From an uncultured Verrucomicrobiota bacterium (GTDB taxonomy: Bacteria; Verrucomicrobiota; Verrucomicrobiia; Chthoniobacterales; JACTMZ01), in assembly GCA_903953565.1 (NCBI GenBank), contig CAJBKE010000037.1, positions 1 to 64,000 on the forward strand: a stretch of 64,000 nucleotides of DNA, given 5' to 3'. A model generated the notes under the pieces. That model did not search any database. It was not told the origin of the DNA and was given only the letters and a program-made list of their open reading frames with translations. A program made the translations under genes and the position numbers. Shown piece by piece: positions 31,532 to 40,883 of this stretch (position 1 is the first letter of the stretch; every line of letters starts with the position of its first letter).

Positions 31532-33073
31532 TTAGGAGCTGTACGAGCTCTCAACGCGTGCGGCGACGTCGCGGTAGCCGTAATCGACTTCGTAAATCTC
31601 TTTCATGCAATCGAGGGATTTGTCCGCGTTGCCCATGCGTCCGTAGACCAGGCCGAGGTCATAGACGATGTCTTTCTTGATCCCGTCCATGCCGGGGATT
31701 TCCGATGACGCGTCGGTGAGGGTCTTGGCGGCGAGATCGAGCATGTTGAGTTCGGTGTAGCACTTGCCGAGCATGTAGAGGGCCTTGGTGCGCGTGTTCG
31801 GGTTGGAGCGCGCTTTCTGCAACTCGGGGATGCCGTCTTTGTAGTGACCGGCGAGGAAAAGCTGCTGACCCAAATCGAACCGGTATTGCAAATCGGTCGG
31901 GTTACGTTCGACCCGCTTGCGCGCTTCGCCCAACATCTGCTCGGCTTTGCCGCGCTTCAATTCCTCCAACTCGGCCTGGAGGGCGGCCGCAGCCTCGTCG
32001 CCCGGCGCCACGGCGGAGAGTTCCTGTTCTTTGTTCGTGATCAGCTTCGTCTGACGCCGCACCTCGGTATCACTGATTTTGCGCAGCAACCCGGGATCTG
32101 TCTCGTTGGCCAGGGCGGAGAGATAGCGGTAATACTCGAGCGCATTGTCATAGTCATCCCGGTTGAAATAAATGTCCGCGAGTATGCGGGCCGACTCACG
32201 GTCGGGAGATCCGGCCTCATGGGCCTCGTAAACCTTTCGCGCCAGTTCTTCGGCCGACTCTTCTGCTCCGACGACCTTGCCCCCCGATTCCTGCACTTCC
32301 TGGCGTCGCTTCTCGACGTCTTCCTGGAAAGTTTTTCCCTTGCCCCGCATGGAGCGGAGGGCGGCAGCCTGTTTGGCTTTGTCGCGTGCGTCGAGGTCCT
32401 TCGGACCGAGCTTCTCGAAGAACGTCGTGGCGTCGTCGTATTCCTCGATGCGCATCAGATAGTCGCCCAACTCGTGGCGCGCCTTCAAATTCTTCGCATC
32501 GATATCGATGGTCGTCTGCAAAGCGAAGCGGGCGATCGCTTCGAAAGTTTTGGTTTTGTGCTCTGCCGCCTGCACCGTCTGTAACATCCCGGGATCAGCG
32601 GCGGCCGCGCTGTGACTGCGGATAAAATTCAGCTTTTTCCAAAGAGCGCCCTCGAGCTTTTCGTTGCCGCCAAGTTGCTTGTGGATTTCGCCGATGATCT
32701 TGCGACCGGAATCGGCGGCCGCTTCGGCCGCGGTGAAGAGTTCTTTATTTTCGGCCGCGCCGGCCGGATTGGCATCGAGGGCTTTTTCCGCTTCGGCCAG
32801 CGCCGCGGCAAAGTCCCCTGCGTCGATGAGTTTGCCCACCTTGCTGCGGCCAAGGCTCATACCGCTCCCGGAGAGACCGAGAAAACTGGATTTTCCCTTG
32901 GAGCGGGCGATCTGGGCCTCGCGCAGCCGTTTGCGACCTTCGAGAAACTCCGGACGCTTGGTGACCAAGGGTCCGAGCAGCGCGACAACGAGTCCGTAAT
33001 TGCGCAACTCCAGGGCCGCCAGCGCCTTGAGGTAAATATTGCGATCGTCGGGGGGGAGTTCTTTTTCGCTCAT
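31532..33073 (-). CDS. TPR-repeat protein
   Basis: 513 residues; tandem paralogue of the protein at 29853 with the same N-terminal signature (DDRNIYLKALAALELRNYG) and C-terminal TPR pairs (YKDGIPELQKARSNP, SLDCMKEIYEVDYGYRDVA). GC-rich and Arg/Ala-rich like the rest of the window, so this is probably the ancestral copy. No signal peptide. It lies 50 bp downstream of pheA and may be the distal gene of the same transcript. Confidence 0.88.
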   Translation of the reverse strand: MSEKELPPDDRNIYLKALAALELRNYGLVVALLGPLVTKRPEFLEGRKRLREAQIARSKGKSSFLGLSGSGMSLGRSKVGKLIDAGDFAAALAEAEKALDANPAGAAENKELFTAAEAAADSGRKIIGEIHKQLGGNEKLEGALWKKLNFIRSHSAAAADPGMLQTVQAAEHKTKTFEAIARFALQTTIDIDAKNLKARHELGDYLMRIEEYDDATTFFEKLGPKDLDARDKAKQAAALRSMRGKGKTFQEDVEKRRQEVQESGGKVVGAEESAEELARKVYEAHEAGSPDRESARILADIYFNRDDYDNALEYYRYLSALANETDPGLLRKISDTEVRRQTKLITNKEQELSAVAPGDEAAAALQAELEELKRGKAEQMLGEARKRVERNPTDLQYRFDLGQQLFLAGHYKDGIPELQKARSNPNTRTKALYMLGKCYTELNMLDLAAKTLTDASSEIPGMDGIKKDIVYDLGLVYGRMGNADKSLDCMKEIYEVDYGYRDVAARVESSYSS

Positions 33074-33123
33074 TGTGTGGGACAGGGGAAGTTACCAGCA
33101 GGCCTCCCGGCGTGCAATCCGCC

Positions 33124-34191
33124 TCAGGAAGCAGCTGTGTCAGGATAGCTCCCGAGAATCCGGGTGAAGGCGCAGACGCCGGACAATTCCCCGAGGGCGG
33201 CGGCCACTTTGGCATCTTCGGCGTGTCCGGCGAAGTCGGCGAAGAAGTAATATTCCCAAGCCTGACGTTTGGACGGACGGCTCTCGATACGGGTCAGGCT
33301 GATGCCCGATTTCTCAAAAGGTGCGAGCGCCTTGGCCAAGGCGCCGGGTTGATCCTTTACTGCGAACATGACCGAAGTTTTATCGCGGCCGGATGGACGT
33401 GCGGGTTGCCGTCCGATGACAAAAAAGCGGGTGACATTGCTGGCCGAGTCCTGGATCGCGCGGGCGAGGATGGGCAGGCCGAATTCCTCGCCAGCCAAAC
33501 CGCCGGCCAGCGCGGCGGTATTTTCCTCCGCAGCAGCCATTTCCGCGGCACGGGCCGTGCTGGAAACTTCGATGCATTCGGCACCCGGCATGTGCTCGGC
33601 CAACCAACGGCGGCACTGGCCGAACGGTTGCGGATGCGAGTAAACCTTGCGCACTTGGTCGAGCGGACCGCGGCCGAGCAGGTTGAGTTCGACCGGGAGG
33701 AAAATCTGGGCACAGATGCGCGCCTCGCTGTCCATGAAACGATCGAGCGTCGCATTGACCGCTCCCTCCTGCGAATTCTCGATCGGGACGACACCATAGT
33801 GGGCGCGTCCGCGTTCCACCGCCTCGAAGACATCGGCTATGGTGCGTTCCGGCAGCAATTCGACCGCGTTGCCGAAATGACGCGCGGCGGCCTGATGACT
33901 GAACGTCGAGCGCGGACCGAGGTAAGCCACCTTGATGGTTTGCTCGAGGGCGCGCATGGAAGAGACGATTTCGCGGTAGATGGCGCGCAGGGAGGATTCG
34001 GGCAAGCGACTGCGGTTCGCGGCCGCCAAGCGGCGCAGGAGCGCTTCTTCGCGTTCCGGCGCGTAATAAGGATCCCCGCTTTTATCTTTGACCTGCCCCA
34101 CCTTCTCGACGAGTTCGGCCCGCTCGCGCAGTAGGTCGAGAATACGGTCATCGATGCCGTCAATCGCCCCGCGCAACTCTTCGAGTGTCAT
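33124..34191 (-). CDS. pheA: bifunctional chorismate mutase/prephenate dehydratase (P-protein)
   Basis: 355 residues. AroQ-type chorismate mutase (1-85, LRGAIDGIDDRILDLLRERA), prephenate dehydratase (88-270, VAYLGPRSTFSHQAA, VVPIENSQEGAVN, SNVTRFFVIG) and an ACT domain for phenylalanine feedback (GALAKALAPFEKSGISLTRIESRPSK). It turns chorismate into phenylpyruvate. Its ATG overlaps the scpB stop (ATGA). Confidence 0.96.
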   Translation of the reverse strand: MTLEELRGAIDGIDDRILDLLRERAELVEKVGQVKDKSGDPYYAPEREEALLRRLAAANRSRLPESSLRAIYREIVSSMRALEQTIKVAYLGPRSTFSHQAAARHFGNAVELLPERTIADVFEAVERGRAHYGVVPIENSQEGAVNATLDRFMDSEARICAQIFLPVELNLLGRGPLDQVRKVYSHPQPFGQCRRWLAEHMPGAECIEVSSTARAAEMAAAEENTAALAGGLAGEEFGLPILARAIQDSASNVTRFFVIGRQPARPSGRDKTSVMFAVKDQPGALAKALAPFEKSGISLTRIESRPSKRQAWEYYFFADFAGHAEDAKVAAALGELSGVCAFTRILGSYPDTAAS

Positions 34192-34874
34192 GGCGCCTCC
34201 TCCGCGGGCACGGGATCACCGGCGGGTTCTTCCGCGCCATTCGCACCGGGTGCGTTTTCGTCGAGCGGCAGAACGGCTTGTTCGTCGGTCTTCGGCGCCA
34301 CCGGCAACTCGACGCGGCGCAGTTCGGCACAGTTGGGCAATTCGTCGAGCGAGCGCAAACCGAAATGCTCGAGGAAAAATTCCGTGGTGCCGTAAAGCAA
34401 AGGACGACCGGGAACATCGGCCCGTCCGGCGATGCGGATGACACCGCGCTCCAACAAGGTCTGCATCACGCCGTCCACATTGACCCCGCGAACAGCCTCG
34501 ATGTCCGCGCGGGTGATCGGCTGGCGGTAGGCGACAATGGCGAGGGTTTCCAGAGCGGACGGACTCAACCGAGCCGGACGGTTCTCGGGGAAAAGCTGGC
34601 GCACCCACGGGGCAGCGTCGGGCGTGGTGGCCACTTTCCAACCCGCTCCGCTTTCGATGAGACGGAACCCGCGCTGCTGCTCCTCGTATTCGCTGGCCAA
34701 GGCCTGTATTCCGGCCATGATCTCGTCCTGTTTGCTTTTGGCCAGGGCCGCGACTTCCAAGTCTTCCGGGGCGGCATCGACCGCGCTCTTCAGATACTTG
34801 ACGCACTCGGCTGCAGTCAGCGGTTTGTCAGAGGCAAAAAGCAGGGCTTCGATAACACGGGCAAGCGGACTCAT
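34188..34874 (-). CDS. scpB: segregation and condensation protein B
   Basis: 228 residues from ATG 34874 (MSPLARVIEALLFASDKPLT). Two winged-helix domains of the ScpB type (VKYLKS region; LSPSALETLAIVAYRQPITRADIEAVRGVNVDGVMQTLLERGVI). It binds the ScpA-SMC complex for chromosome organisation. The C-terminal ~45 residues are acidic and Pro/Ala-rich. Confidence 0.95.
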   Translation of the reverse strand: MSPLARVIEALLFASDKPLTAAECVKYLKSAVDAAPEDLEVAALAKSKQDEIMAGIQALASEYEEQQRGFRLIESGAGWKVATTPDAAPWVRQLFPENRPARLSPSALETLAIVAYRQPITRADIEAVRGVNVDGVMQTLLERGVIRIAGRADVPGRPLLYGTTEFFLEHFGLRSLDELPNCAELRRVELPVAPKTDEQAVLPLDENAPGANGAEEPAGDPVPAEEAP

Positions 34875-35041
34875 AAAACGGGCGGAGAGGATTTGCCATT
34901 TGCCTCGGGTCATCAACCTCGAAAAATCCCCGCTGACCGGAGAACGTCGGATTTTTCGTTGGTGGACCCGTGATATCTCCGGCCCGATTCCGGCTCAAAT
35001 GACCACTCCAAGGCTGTTATCGGCCCCTTTCGACCTTTGCC

Positions 35042-35107
35042 GGTGGATCGCGCCGTCCCGGCGCGATCTTTGCTTAAGAAATCGCGGTAGGGACATCGCG
35101 ATCCACC
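35042..35107. repeat. 66-bp REP-like palindrome, copy 3
   Basis: Ends GGTGGATCGCG/CGCGATCCACC; the second hairpin carries a small change (ATCGCGGTA-GGGAC) but keeps the loop GGGAC complementary to GTCCC. It lies between scpA and scpB. Confidence 0.85.
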
Positions 35108-35134
35108 GAAAGACAGCCTTTGGCAAAGCCTGCT

Positions 35135-35887
35135 TTATTCCGGCACGACCGGGATACCCCTGCGACGGAGCAGAATATCCCCGAACGCCCCGTCCTGCTC
35201 GACCTGGACATGGCGGAGACGGACAAGTTCGAGGAGGGCGAGGAATGTCGCGACGAGTTCGCCGCGGGTGGTCTGTCCGGCGAAAAGTTCCTCGAATTTG
35301 AGGGGTTCACTTTCGGGAAGGATCTTCAGCACGTATTCGATCTTTTCCGAAACAGTGAAGCGGTCGGCTTCGATTTCCCGCTCCGCTCCCTTGCGCTTTT
35401 CGAGGCGCTCGAGCACGCGCTGGAAGGCGGAGATCAGGTCCAAGGCACCCACCTCGCCGGCGAGCAAAGTCGCACCTCCGTCCGGAGGCGGAGCCGAGGG
35501 AGTGCGTCCGAAAAGTTTTGTCCGCAGCTCCTCACGGTCGCGCAGATCGCCCGCGGCTTCCTTGAATTTTTTGTATTCGATGAGCTGGCGGATCAGTTCC
35601 CAGCGCGGATCTTCCTCTTCGCCCTCGTCTTCGACAGGTCCCTGCAGATCGACCGGCAACAGCGTGCGGCTTTTGATGTAGAGAAGATTCGCAGCCATGA
35701 CGATGAACTCGCCGCCGATCTCGACGTCGATGGACTCCATCGCCTCAAGGTATTCGAGGTATTGTTTGGTGATCCGCTCGATCGAAATGTCATAAATATC
35801 CACCTCATCCTTGCGGACAAGGTAGAGAAGGAGATCGAGCGGTCCCTCGAAGACGTCGAGTTTGACCTTGTAAGCCGCGTCGGCCAC
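35135..35887 (-). CDS. scpA: segregation and condensation protein A
   Basis: 250 residues. Kleisin N-terminus YKVKLDVFEGPLDLLLYLVRKDEVDIYDISI, central GGEFIVMAANLLYIKSRTLLP, and the C-terminal winged helix (FEELFAGQTTRGELVATFLALLELVRLRHV). It bridges SMC heads with ScpB. Confidence 0.96.
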   Translation of the reverse strand: MADAAYKVKLDVFEGPLDLLLYLVRKDEVDIYDISIERITKQYLEYLEAMESIDVEIGGEFIVMAANLLYIKSRTLLPVDLQGPVEDEGEEEDPRWELIRQLIEYKKFKEAAGDLRDREELRTKLFGRTPSAPPPDGGATLLAGEVGALDLISAFQRVLERLEKRKGAEREIEADRFTVSEKIEYVLKILPESEPLKFEELFAGQTTRGELVATFLALLELVRLRHVQVEQDGAFGDILLRRRGIPVVPE

Positions 35888-35896
35888 GGCGCTGGA

Positions 35897-36244
35897 TCAA
35901 AGACCGCGCTTACGGCGCTCGGTCGCTTTTTGCACTTTGTGTTTCTTGCCGGTGACAAGGCGCGTTTTGCGTTTGCGCAACTGGCGGGCCAGCTTGTCCA
36001 TCACCAGATCGATGGCTGTATAGAGATCGGCCTCGCGGTCTTCGGCATGGATGTCGGGGCCCGGCACGGCAATGTGGATCTTGACCACATAGTTGCTCTT
36101 CTTTTTCGCCTCGTCGTGCATCAGGACAACATGGGCCGCGATGATACGGTCGGCTTCGTGGTCGAGGTGGGCCAGTTTGTTCACCACGTAGGAATTGATG
36201 GCCCCGGTGAGCACCAGATGGCGCGGACTCAGATGGATGTGCAT
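35897..36244 (-). CDS. hpf: ribosome hibernation promoting factor (short form)
   Basis: 115 residues (MHIHLSPRHLVLTGAINSYVVNKLAHLDHEADRI), the HPF/YfiA fold only; the C-terminal dimerisation domain of long HPF is absent. The tail is basic (RKRKTRLVTGKKHKVQK). ATG 36244 is chosen; the upstream frame is a shadow. Confidence 0.92.
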   Translation of the reverse strand: MHIHLSPRHLVLTGAINSYVVNKLAHLDHEADRIIAAHVVLMHDEAKKKSNYVVKIHIAVPGPDIHAEDREADLYTAIDLVMDKLARQLRKRKTRLVTGKKHKVQKATERRKRGL

Positions 36245-36293
36245 ACTCTTCCAATAAACCACCGTCGCTGTCCGCAGCCAACCCAAATAGGAA

Positions 36294-36788
36294 TCACGCG
36301 GGGGGACTTTCCCCCATGAGCAGTCGCGCGGCGGTTGCGAATTTCACACGGTTCTTTTTGCCCTTGATGGATAGCAGGGCGTTGTCGCGGATGGTTTGCG
36401 CGGCGGCTGGATCGCGGTAAGCACGCAACCAGATTTCCATCATGCGCAGGTGCGGGGCGATTTCCCGCGGATGCTCCGCAGCCAGAGCGGCGTAGGCCGC
36501 CAGCGCGCCGGCGTAATCCTCGGCTGCCATGCGGGACTCGGGGATGCTGTACATCGGTTGCGGACGCGCGTGGCGCTCGCCCGGCATGAAGAGATTCGAC
36601 ATGAGATCGCCCGCAAAGCCGGCAATGGGTTTGGCCAGAAGGATGGCGCCCGCGATCAATAGGACGTGGGCGGCCAGCACGAGCGGCATGCCGCCGGCAA
36701 TCCCCTGCTCCTGGCCTTTGGCCGAAAGCCACCACCAAGCCGCGCCGCAAAGCAGCAACCCCGCCACCCGCAGGACAATGCCGATCAT
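36294..36788 (-). CDS. membrane protein with TPR-like C-terminus
   Basis: 164 residues from ATG 36788. Two membrane helices (MIGIVLRVAGLLLCGAAWWWL and PLVLAAHVLLIAGAILLA), then a soluble TPR-like part (MAAEDYAGALAAYAALAAEHPREIAPHLRMMEIWLRAY). Function unknown. It is 49 bp upstream of hpf on the same strand and divergent from the DUF1015 gene. Confidence 0.75.
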   Translation of the reverse strand: MIGIVLRVAGLLLCGAAWWWLSAKGQEQGIAGGMPLVLAAHVLLIAGAILLAKPIAGFAGDLMSNLFMPGERHARPQPMYSIPESRMAAEDYAGALAAYAALAAEHPREIAPHLRMMEIWLRAYRDPAAAQTIRDNALLSIKGKKNRVKFATAARLLMGESPPA

Positions 36789-36873
36789 GAAGGCACCATG
36801 GCACCAAGATTCACCCTTGGGCAAAATATTCCGTTTGCATCCGGGCGGGTCTTTTGATGGCGTGACGCCCCTC

Positions 36874-38091
36874 ATGCGTATCCGTGCTTTCCAAGGTCTT
36901 GTGCCCCGGGCTGATCTCGCGTCCGAACTGGCATCACCCCCCTACGACGTCCTCGATACCGCCGAAGCGCGGCAAATCATCGCGGCCCAACCGCACAGCT
37001 TCCTGCGGGCGGTGCGCGCGGAAGCCACCATGCCGGAGGGTGTCGATCCCTACTCGGGAGAAGTCTACGAGCAGTCGCGAAAAAATTTCGTCCGCATGCA
37101 GGAAGAAGGCGAACTGGTCCGCGAGGCCTCGCCGCAGATTTATCTCTACCGACAGGTCATGGGCGATCATGCGCAGACCGGAATCACCGCCGTCTGCCAT
37201 GCCGACGAATACGCTTCGGGTCTGATCAGGAAGCACGAAAAGACACGGCCGGAAAAAGAAGATGATCGCGTCCGTCTCAACACCGCGCTGTCCGCGCACA
37301 TCGAACCGGTCTTCCTCGCCTTCGAATCAACTCCGCAGATCGACGCGTTGATGAAGGCCGCGGCGGCAAGCGCGCCCCTCTTCGATTTCACCGCGCCGGA
37401 CGGCGTGCAACACACCATGTGGCGCATGCCGGATAGCGCGGCAGTAACCGCGGCTTTCGCTTCCGTTCCCCATTCCTACATTGCCGACGGTCACCACCGT
37501 TCAGCCGGGGCGGCACGTGTGGGACTGGCCAGGCGCGAAGCGAACCCGGGTCACACGGGCGAGGAGGATTACAATTGGTTTCCGGCAGTGCTCTTTCCGC
37601 AGGACCAGCTGAAAATTCTCCCCTACAACCGGCTCGTCACGGATCTGAACGGACTGCATCCCGAAGAATTTCTGGTTCGCGTGAGCCATGTTTGCCGGCT
37701 CCAACCCTCCGCCCCGCCCTCGCCGGCCAAACCGGGGCATGTGTCGATGTATTTGGGCGGAAACTGGCTCGGTCTCGAATTCGATGTTCCGGCCGGTGCT
37801 GACCCGGTCTCGCGCCTCGATGTCAGTCTCTTGCAGGACAATATCCTCGCCCCGATTCTCGGCATCGACGATCCGCGCACGAGCAAGCGCATCGATTTTG
37901 TCGGCGGCATCCGCGGCACGGATCACCTGCGCGCGCAGGTCGATGCGAAACGCGCGGCCGTCGCTTTTTCCATGCACCCCGTCACCATGCGGCAGCTCAT
38001 GGATATCGCGGATGCCGGTCAAATCATGCCGCCGAAAAGCACATGGTTCGAACCGAAGCTCCGCTCCGGGTTGTTCATCCACACATTCTAA
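36874..38091 (+). CDS. DUF1015-family protein
   Basis: 405 residues from ATG 36874 (MRIRAFQGLVPRADLASELASPPYDVL), the exact DUF1015 opening. Other conserved blocks: NLVR-type region RENFVRMQEEGELVRE, YIADGHHRSAGA and DNILAPILGIDDPRTSKRIDFVGG. Its role is not established; family members often lie near serine-biosynthesis genes, which is not the case here. The much longer frame starting at 36529 is antisense to the membrane protein gene and is not used. Confidence 0.92.
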   Translation: MRIRAFQGLVPRADLASELASPPYDVLDTAEARQIIAAQPHSFLRAVRAEATMPEGVDPYSGEVYEQSRKNFVRMQEEGELVREASPQIYLYRQVMGDHAQTGITAVCHADEYASGLIRKHEKTRPEKEDDRVRLNTALSAHIEPVFLAFESTPQIDALMKAAAASAPLFDFTAPDGVQHTMWRMPDSAAVTAAFASVPHSYIADGHHRSAGAARVGLARREANPGHTGEEDYNWFPAVLFPQDQLKILPYNRLVTDLNGLHPEEFLVRVSHVCRLQPSAPPSPAKPGHVSMYLGGNWLGLEFDVPAGADPVSRLDVSLLQDNILAPILGIDDPRTSKRIDFVGGIRGTDHLRAQVDAKRAAVAFSMHPVTMRQLMDIADAGQIMPPKSTWFEPKLRSGLFIHTF

Positions 38092-38148
38092 AGGTAGGGC
38101 GGGGCCTCCGGACCTGCCGTGAGTTTGCGTCCTATCTCTCGCGGCGCA

Positions 38149-38718
38149 TCAATTCAACCGTCCGTAGGCGACGATCTTCCCCTTCTTTTTGAAGAGCCCG
38201 AGGAAGCCGCCGTGTCCGCCGTAGGGAACACGCGGCTTCAATTTGTAAATCCCTACCCCGCGCGAGTTTTGCGAGCCGGCCATGAGAAGTTCGCCGCGTT
38301 CGCCTCGCCCGAGGTAGACCATGACATGCGTGACCGGCGGTTTGCGCTGTGGTCTGTAGGTGTGCTCCCAAAAAATAAGATCACCCGCCCGCAATCTCTT
38401 CGCCCACCAATCGGTATCGGGGACTCCTCCGAAAATCCCCCCGACCCGTTTGAGCCGCCCGTGACGCTTCACGAAATTGTATTGCTCGGATGCCGTGCGC
38501 GGCAATTCGACGCCCCGGGTCTGGCGCAGAAGATAACGCGCCGCGTTCGAGCAATCCATGCGCCACGGGGAGCCCTCGCCGGGAGGAGTGAATGACCCCC
38601 CGTAGCCGATACCTTGGGCCTGCAGAGCCTGCGCCTCCGCCATGAGCGCGGGTTCGCTGACAGCCCAAGCCATGGCCGGAAATACGGCCGTCAAGATGAG
38701 CATCGCCCGCCGGACCAT
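38149..38718 (-). CDS. secreted NlpC/P60-like cysteine peptidase
   Basis: 189 residues. Signal peptide (MLILTAVFPAMAWA), then a compact domain with the candidate nucleophile Cys56 (WRMDCSNAARYLL), an LRAGDLIFW block and His131 (PPVTHVMVYLG): the order Cys-(GDL)-His of NlpC/P60 peptidoglycan endopeptidases. It probably cuts cell-wall stem peptides. Confidence 0.85.
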   Translation of the reverse strand: MVRRAMLILTAVFPAMAWAVSEPALMAEAQALQAQGIGYGGSFTPPGEGSPWRMDCSNAARYLLRQTRGVELPRTASEQYNFVKRHGRLKRVGGIFGGVPDTDWWAKRLRAGDLIFWEHTYRPQRKPPVTHVMVYLGRGERGELLMAGSQNSRGVGIYKLKPRVPYGGHGGFLGLFKKKGKIVAYGRLN

Positions 38719-38807
38719 GACGCCACCTTAACGGGACAGGCCGGTTTGTCCAACGGCCTGCGAATGACCTTCGCGCGGATGCCCGAACTGTGCTAAAGAT
38801 CCCGCTA

Positions 38808-39452
38808 ATGCCGAATCCGATCCTCAAGGCGCGTCGCTTGCTGGCCTGTGCTCTCATCTGCCTCGCTGTGGCCGGTTGCGAAACCATGCAACCGCTCGCT
38901 CCATCTCCGGATTTTGTCGATGATACGGTGATCGTGAGCGACTTCGCGCAGTTTTTCCGTCTCGGGCCCCAGCAGGCCGGAGGGGCCGATCTGAGCCTGC
39001 GCACCGGCGAGCGCGTCATGCTGCAACGCAAGGAATTCGGCTACAGCCGCGTGCAGTTAGAGGATGGCCAGGTCGGATACATGGCCAACGAGGACCTGCA
39101 ACCCGCTCCTCCCGAACCCCGCCGCAAGTTCGGCTTGCGCGAAAAACCGGGGAGCCGCGGAGATGATTCCACCCCACGGCGCAAACAACGAGGAACGGCA
39201 TCAGAGGAAGATTTCATCGACGCAGACATCGCTCTGCCCGATCCCAACCTCGACATCATGCCCGAGGAAATTCCCCTCGAGCCCCTGCCCGAAGTTCCGC
39301 CTCCACCACCGCTTGAGCCCCCGAATCAACCGAAACGCGAACCGGTGAAAATTCCAGTGCCAGGACCCGCACCGGATGCCGCGCCGGTCGGACCGCCCTC
39401 CATCACTCCTCCGCAAGAGGCCCCCGCGCCTCCCGTTTCCACTTCGACCTGA
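38808..39452 (+). CDS. Pro-rich lipoprotein with SH3-like domain
   Basis: 214 residues from ATG 38808. The lipoprotein signal LACALICLAVAGC gives lipidated Cys24. Residues ~40-95 resemble a bacterial SH3 domain (LSLRTGERVMLQRKEFGYSRVQLEDGQVGYMANEDL); the last ~85 residues are extended and Pro-rich (LPEVPPPPPLEPP) and could span the wall. No enzymatic motif. Confidence 0.8.
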   Translation: MPNPILKARRLLACALICLAVAGCETMQPLAPSPDFVDDTVIVSDFAQFFRLGPQQAGGADLSLRTGERVMLQRKEFGYSRVQLEDGQVGYMANEDLQPAPPEPRRKFGLREKPGSRGDDSTPRRKQRGTASEEDFIDADIALPDPNLDIMPEEIPLEPLPEVPPPPPLEPPNQPKREPVKIPVPGPAPDAAPVGPPSITPPQEAPAPPVSTST

Positions 39453-39522
39453 CGGCAAACACTCGAGATTTTTCGGAGTGTGGTTCTGCCAGACCTCAAT
39501 AGTTTTTAGACTTTGATCGGCA

Positions 39523-39589
39523 GGTGGATCGCGATGTCCCTATCGCGATTTCCTCACACAAGTATCGCGCCGGGACGGCGCGATCCACC
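39523..39589. repeat. 67-bp REP-like palindrome, copy 4 (inverted order)
   Basis: Same GGTGGATCGCG/CGCGATCCACC ends, but the ATCGCGAT hairpin (loop GTCCC) comes first and the ATCGCGCC hairpin (loop GGGAC) second, so it is inverted relative to copies 1-3. It lies between two convergent genes. Confidence 0.85.
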
Positions 39590-39608
39590 CGTTCCGGAAC
39601 GATTGCCG

Positions 39609-40883
39609 CTACGTCTTGCGCCCGAGCACGCTCTTGACGAATTTTTCCTCTTCGTCGAGCAGCGCCGTCCATTTGGCGCGATACTCCGGATCGTAACGCT
39701 GATCCATCAAGTCGGATAATGCGCGTCGCCGCGCCACGAGTTCCTCGAGGGCGGGTTGCAATTCCTCATGCGTGTCGCGCAGCACGCGCATGGCCGAAGC
39801 ATCGCGATCCCACAAGCCGCCGAAAGATCCGGCGAATTCGACAGCTCCGTGCGACTCATCGCGCTCGCTCGGCTGATAAATATCATCGGGCGGCGGACGT
39901 TCGCCGAGCAAACGCGGTGCGAGATAGATATTCGCCATCATGCCCTCGCGGTATTTTTGCCTCGCTCCCTGATCGTCGCCTTCAAGGCAAAGCGTCAGGG
40001 CCCACGCGAAACTGAGCCAAGCGTTGGGCATGTCGCCGGGATAATGCTTCGCGTAGTGACGGAAAAACAGCGACGCCTCCTCGTGTTCGCCGGACAAAAG
40101 GTGGAAGAGCGGGACGTAGAAACGCGCGCCCATGTGATCCTGCGGATCAGTTTCGAGCAGAAATTGTCCGGCCTCCGCCGCGTCGGTCGCGCGGCCAAGA
40201 TGCCACTGGCAAAGCATGATGCCGAACAAGGCCCTCAGCATCGGCCGCGTCTCGCGGTCAATCCACCATTGGATCCCGGGCCGACGCAGCAAGGGGCGGT
40301 CGATCTCCTCGGCCAGGCGCGCGAGTTCCAAGCTGCGCTCGTAGTGACCTGAATGAAATTCCAATTCTGCCAACTCCACGCGCGCCGCACTGCACGATGG
40401 ATCGATTTCCGCGGCCTTTTCCAGCGTGGCGCGCCGCTTGGCGGGAGAACGCAGACGCAGGAAGTTGCGCATGAGACCCTCTGCCACATCGCTCTTCGCA
40501 ACCGTTGGCACGCGCTTCGTGCCTTTGAAATTGGCGAGTTCCGACTGCAACCGCGCTTCGTGCGGCGGCGGATTGACCAGCTTCACCTTCGTTTTCCAAT
40601 CGCGCGCGAAATATTTCCATTCCTCCGGAACCCACTCGGGGGATTTCCAGACCAACAACTGGTCCGGCACACCGAGGTCGTCGAAGTGCCGCGCCACCCA
40701 CTCCTCGGCCTGCACTTGATCGATCTCGGAAAAAATTTCCGGCGCGACCAGCGGCTCGAACAAGGGGCCCACCAACATGAGAATGGTCGGCAGGAAAAAA
40801 TCCTGATCGATCGGCAGCGGGCCGCTCAAATCCACCCAGCACAACGACCAGACGGACGGTTCGCTTTTCAGCGGTTGGATCAT
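39609..40883 (-). CDS. large TPR-containing protein of unknown function
   Basis: 424 residues from ATG 40883, overlapping the upstream stop (ATGA). The N-terminal part (MIQPLKSEPSVWSLCWVDLSGPLPIDQDFFLP) is not recognised; the middle has TPR-like helices (RRATLEKAAEIDPSCSAARVELAELEF, AAEAGQFLLETDPQDHMGARF). No signal peptide. Coupled to the exonuclease-like gene, which suggests a shared process. Confidence 0.78.
   Translation of the reverse strand: MIQPLKSEPSVWSLCWVDLSGPLPIDQDFFLPTILMLVGPLFEPLVAPEIFSEIDQVQAEEWVARHFDDLGVPDQLLVWKSPEWVPEEWKYFARDWKTKVKLVNPPPHEARLQSELANFKGTKRVPTVAKSDVAEGLMRNFLRLRSPAKRRATLEKAAEIDPSCSAARVELAELEFHSGHYERSLELARLAEEIDRPLLRRPGIQWWIDRETRPMLRALFGIMLCQWHLGRATDAAEAGQFLLETDPQDHMGARFYVPLFHLLSGEHEEASLFFRHYAKHYPGDMPNAWLSFAWALTLCLEGDDQGARQKYREGMMANIYLAPRLLGERPPPDDIYQPSERDESHGAVEFAGSFGGLWDRDASAMRVLRDTHEELQPALEELVARRRALSDLMDQRYDPEYRAKWTALLDEEEKFVKSVLGRKT

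Noticed and set aside
36529-36873. N-terminal extension of the DUF1015 protein
   Set aside because: The family starts at MRIRAFQGLVP (36874); the extension is antisense to a membrane protein gene.
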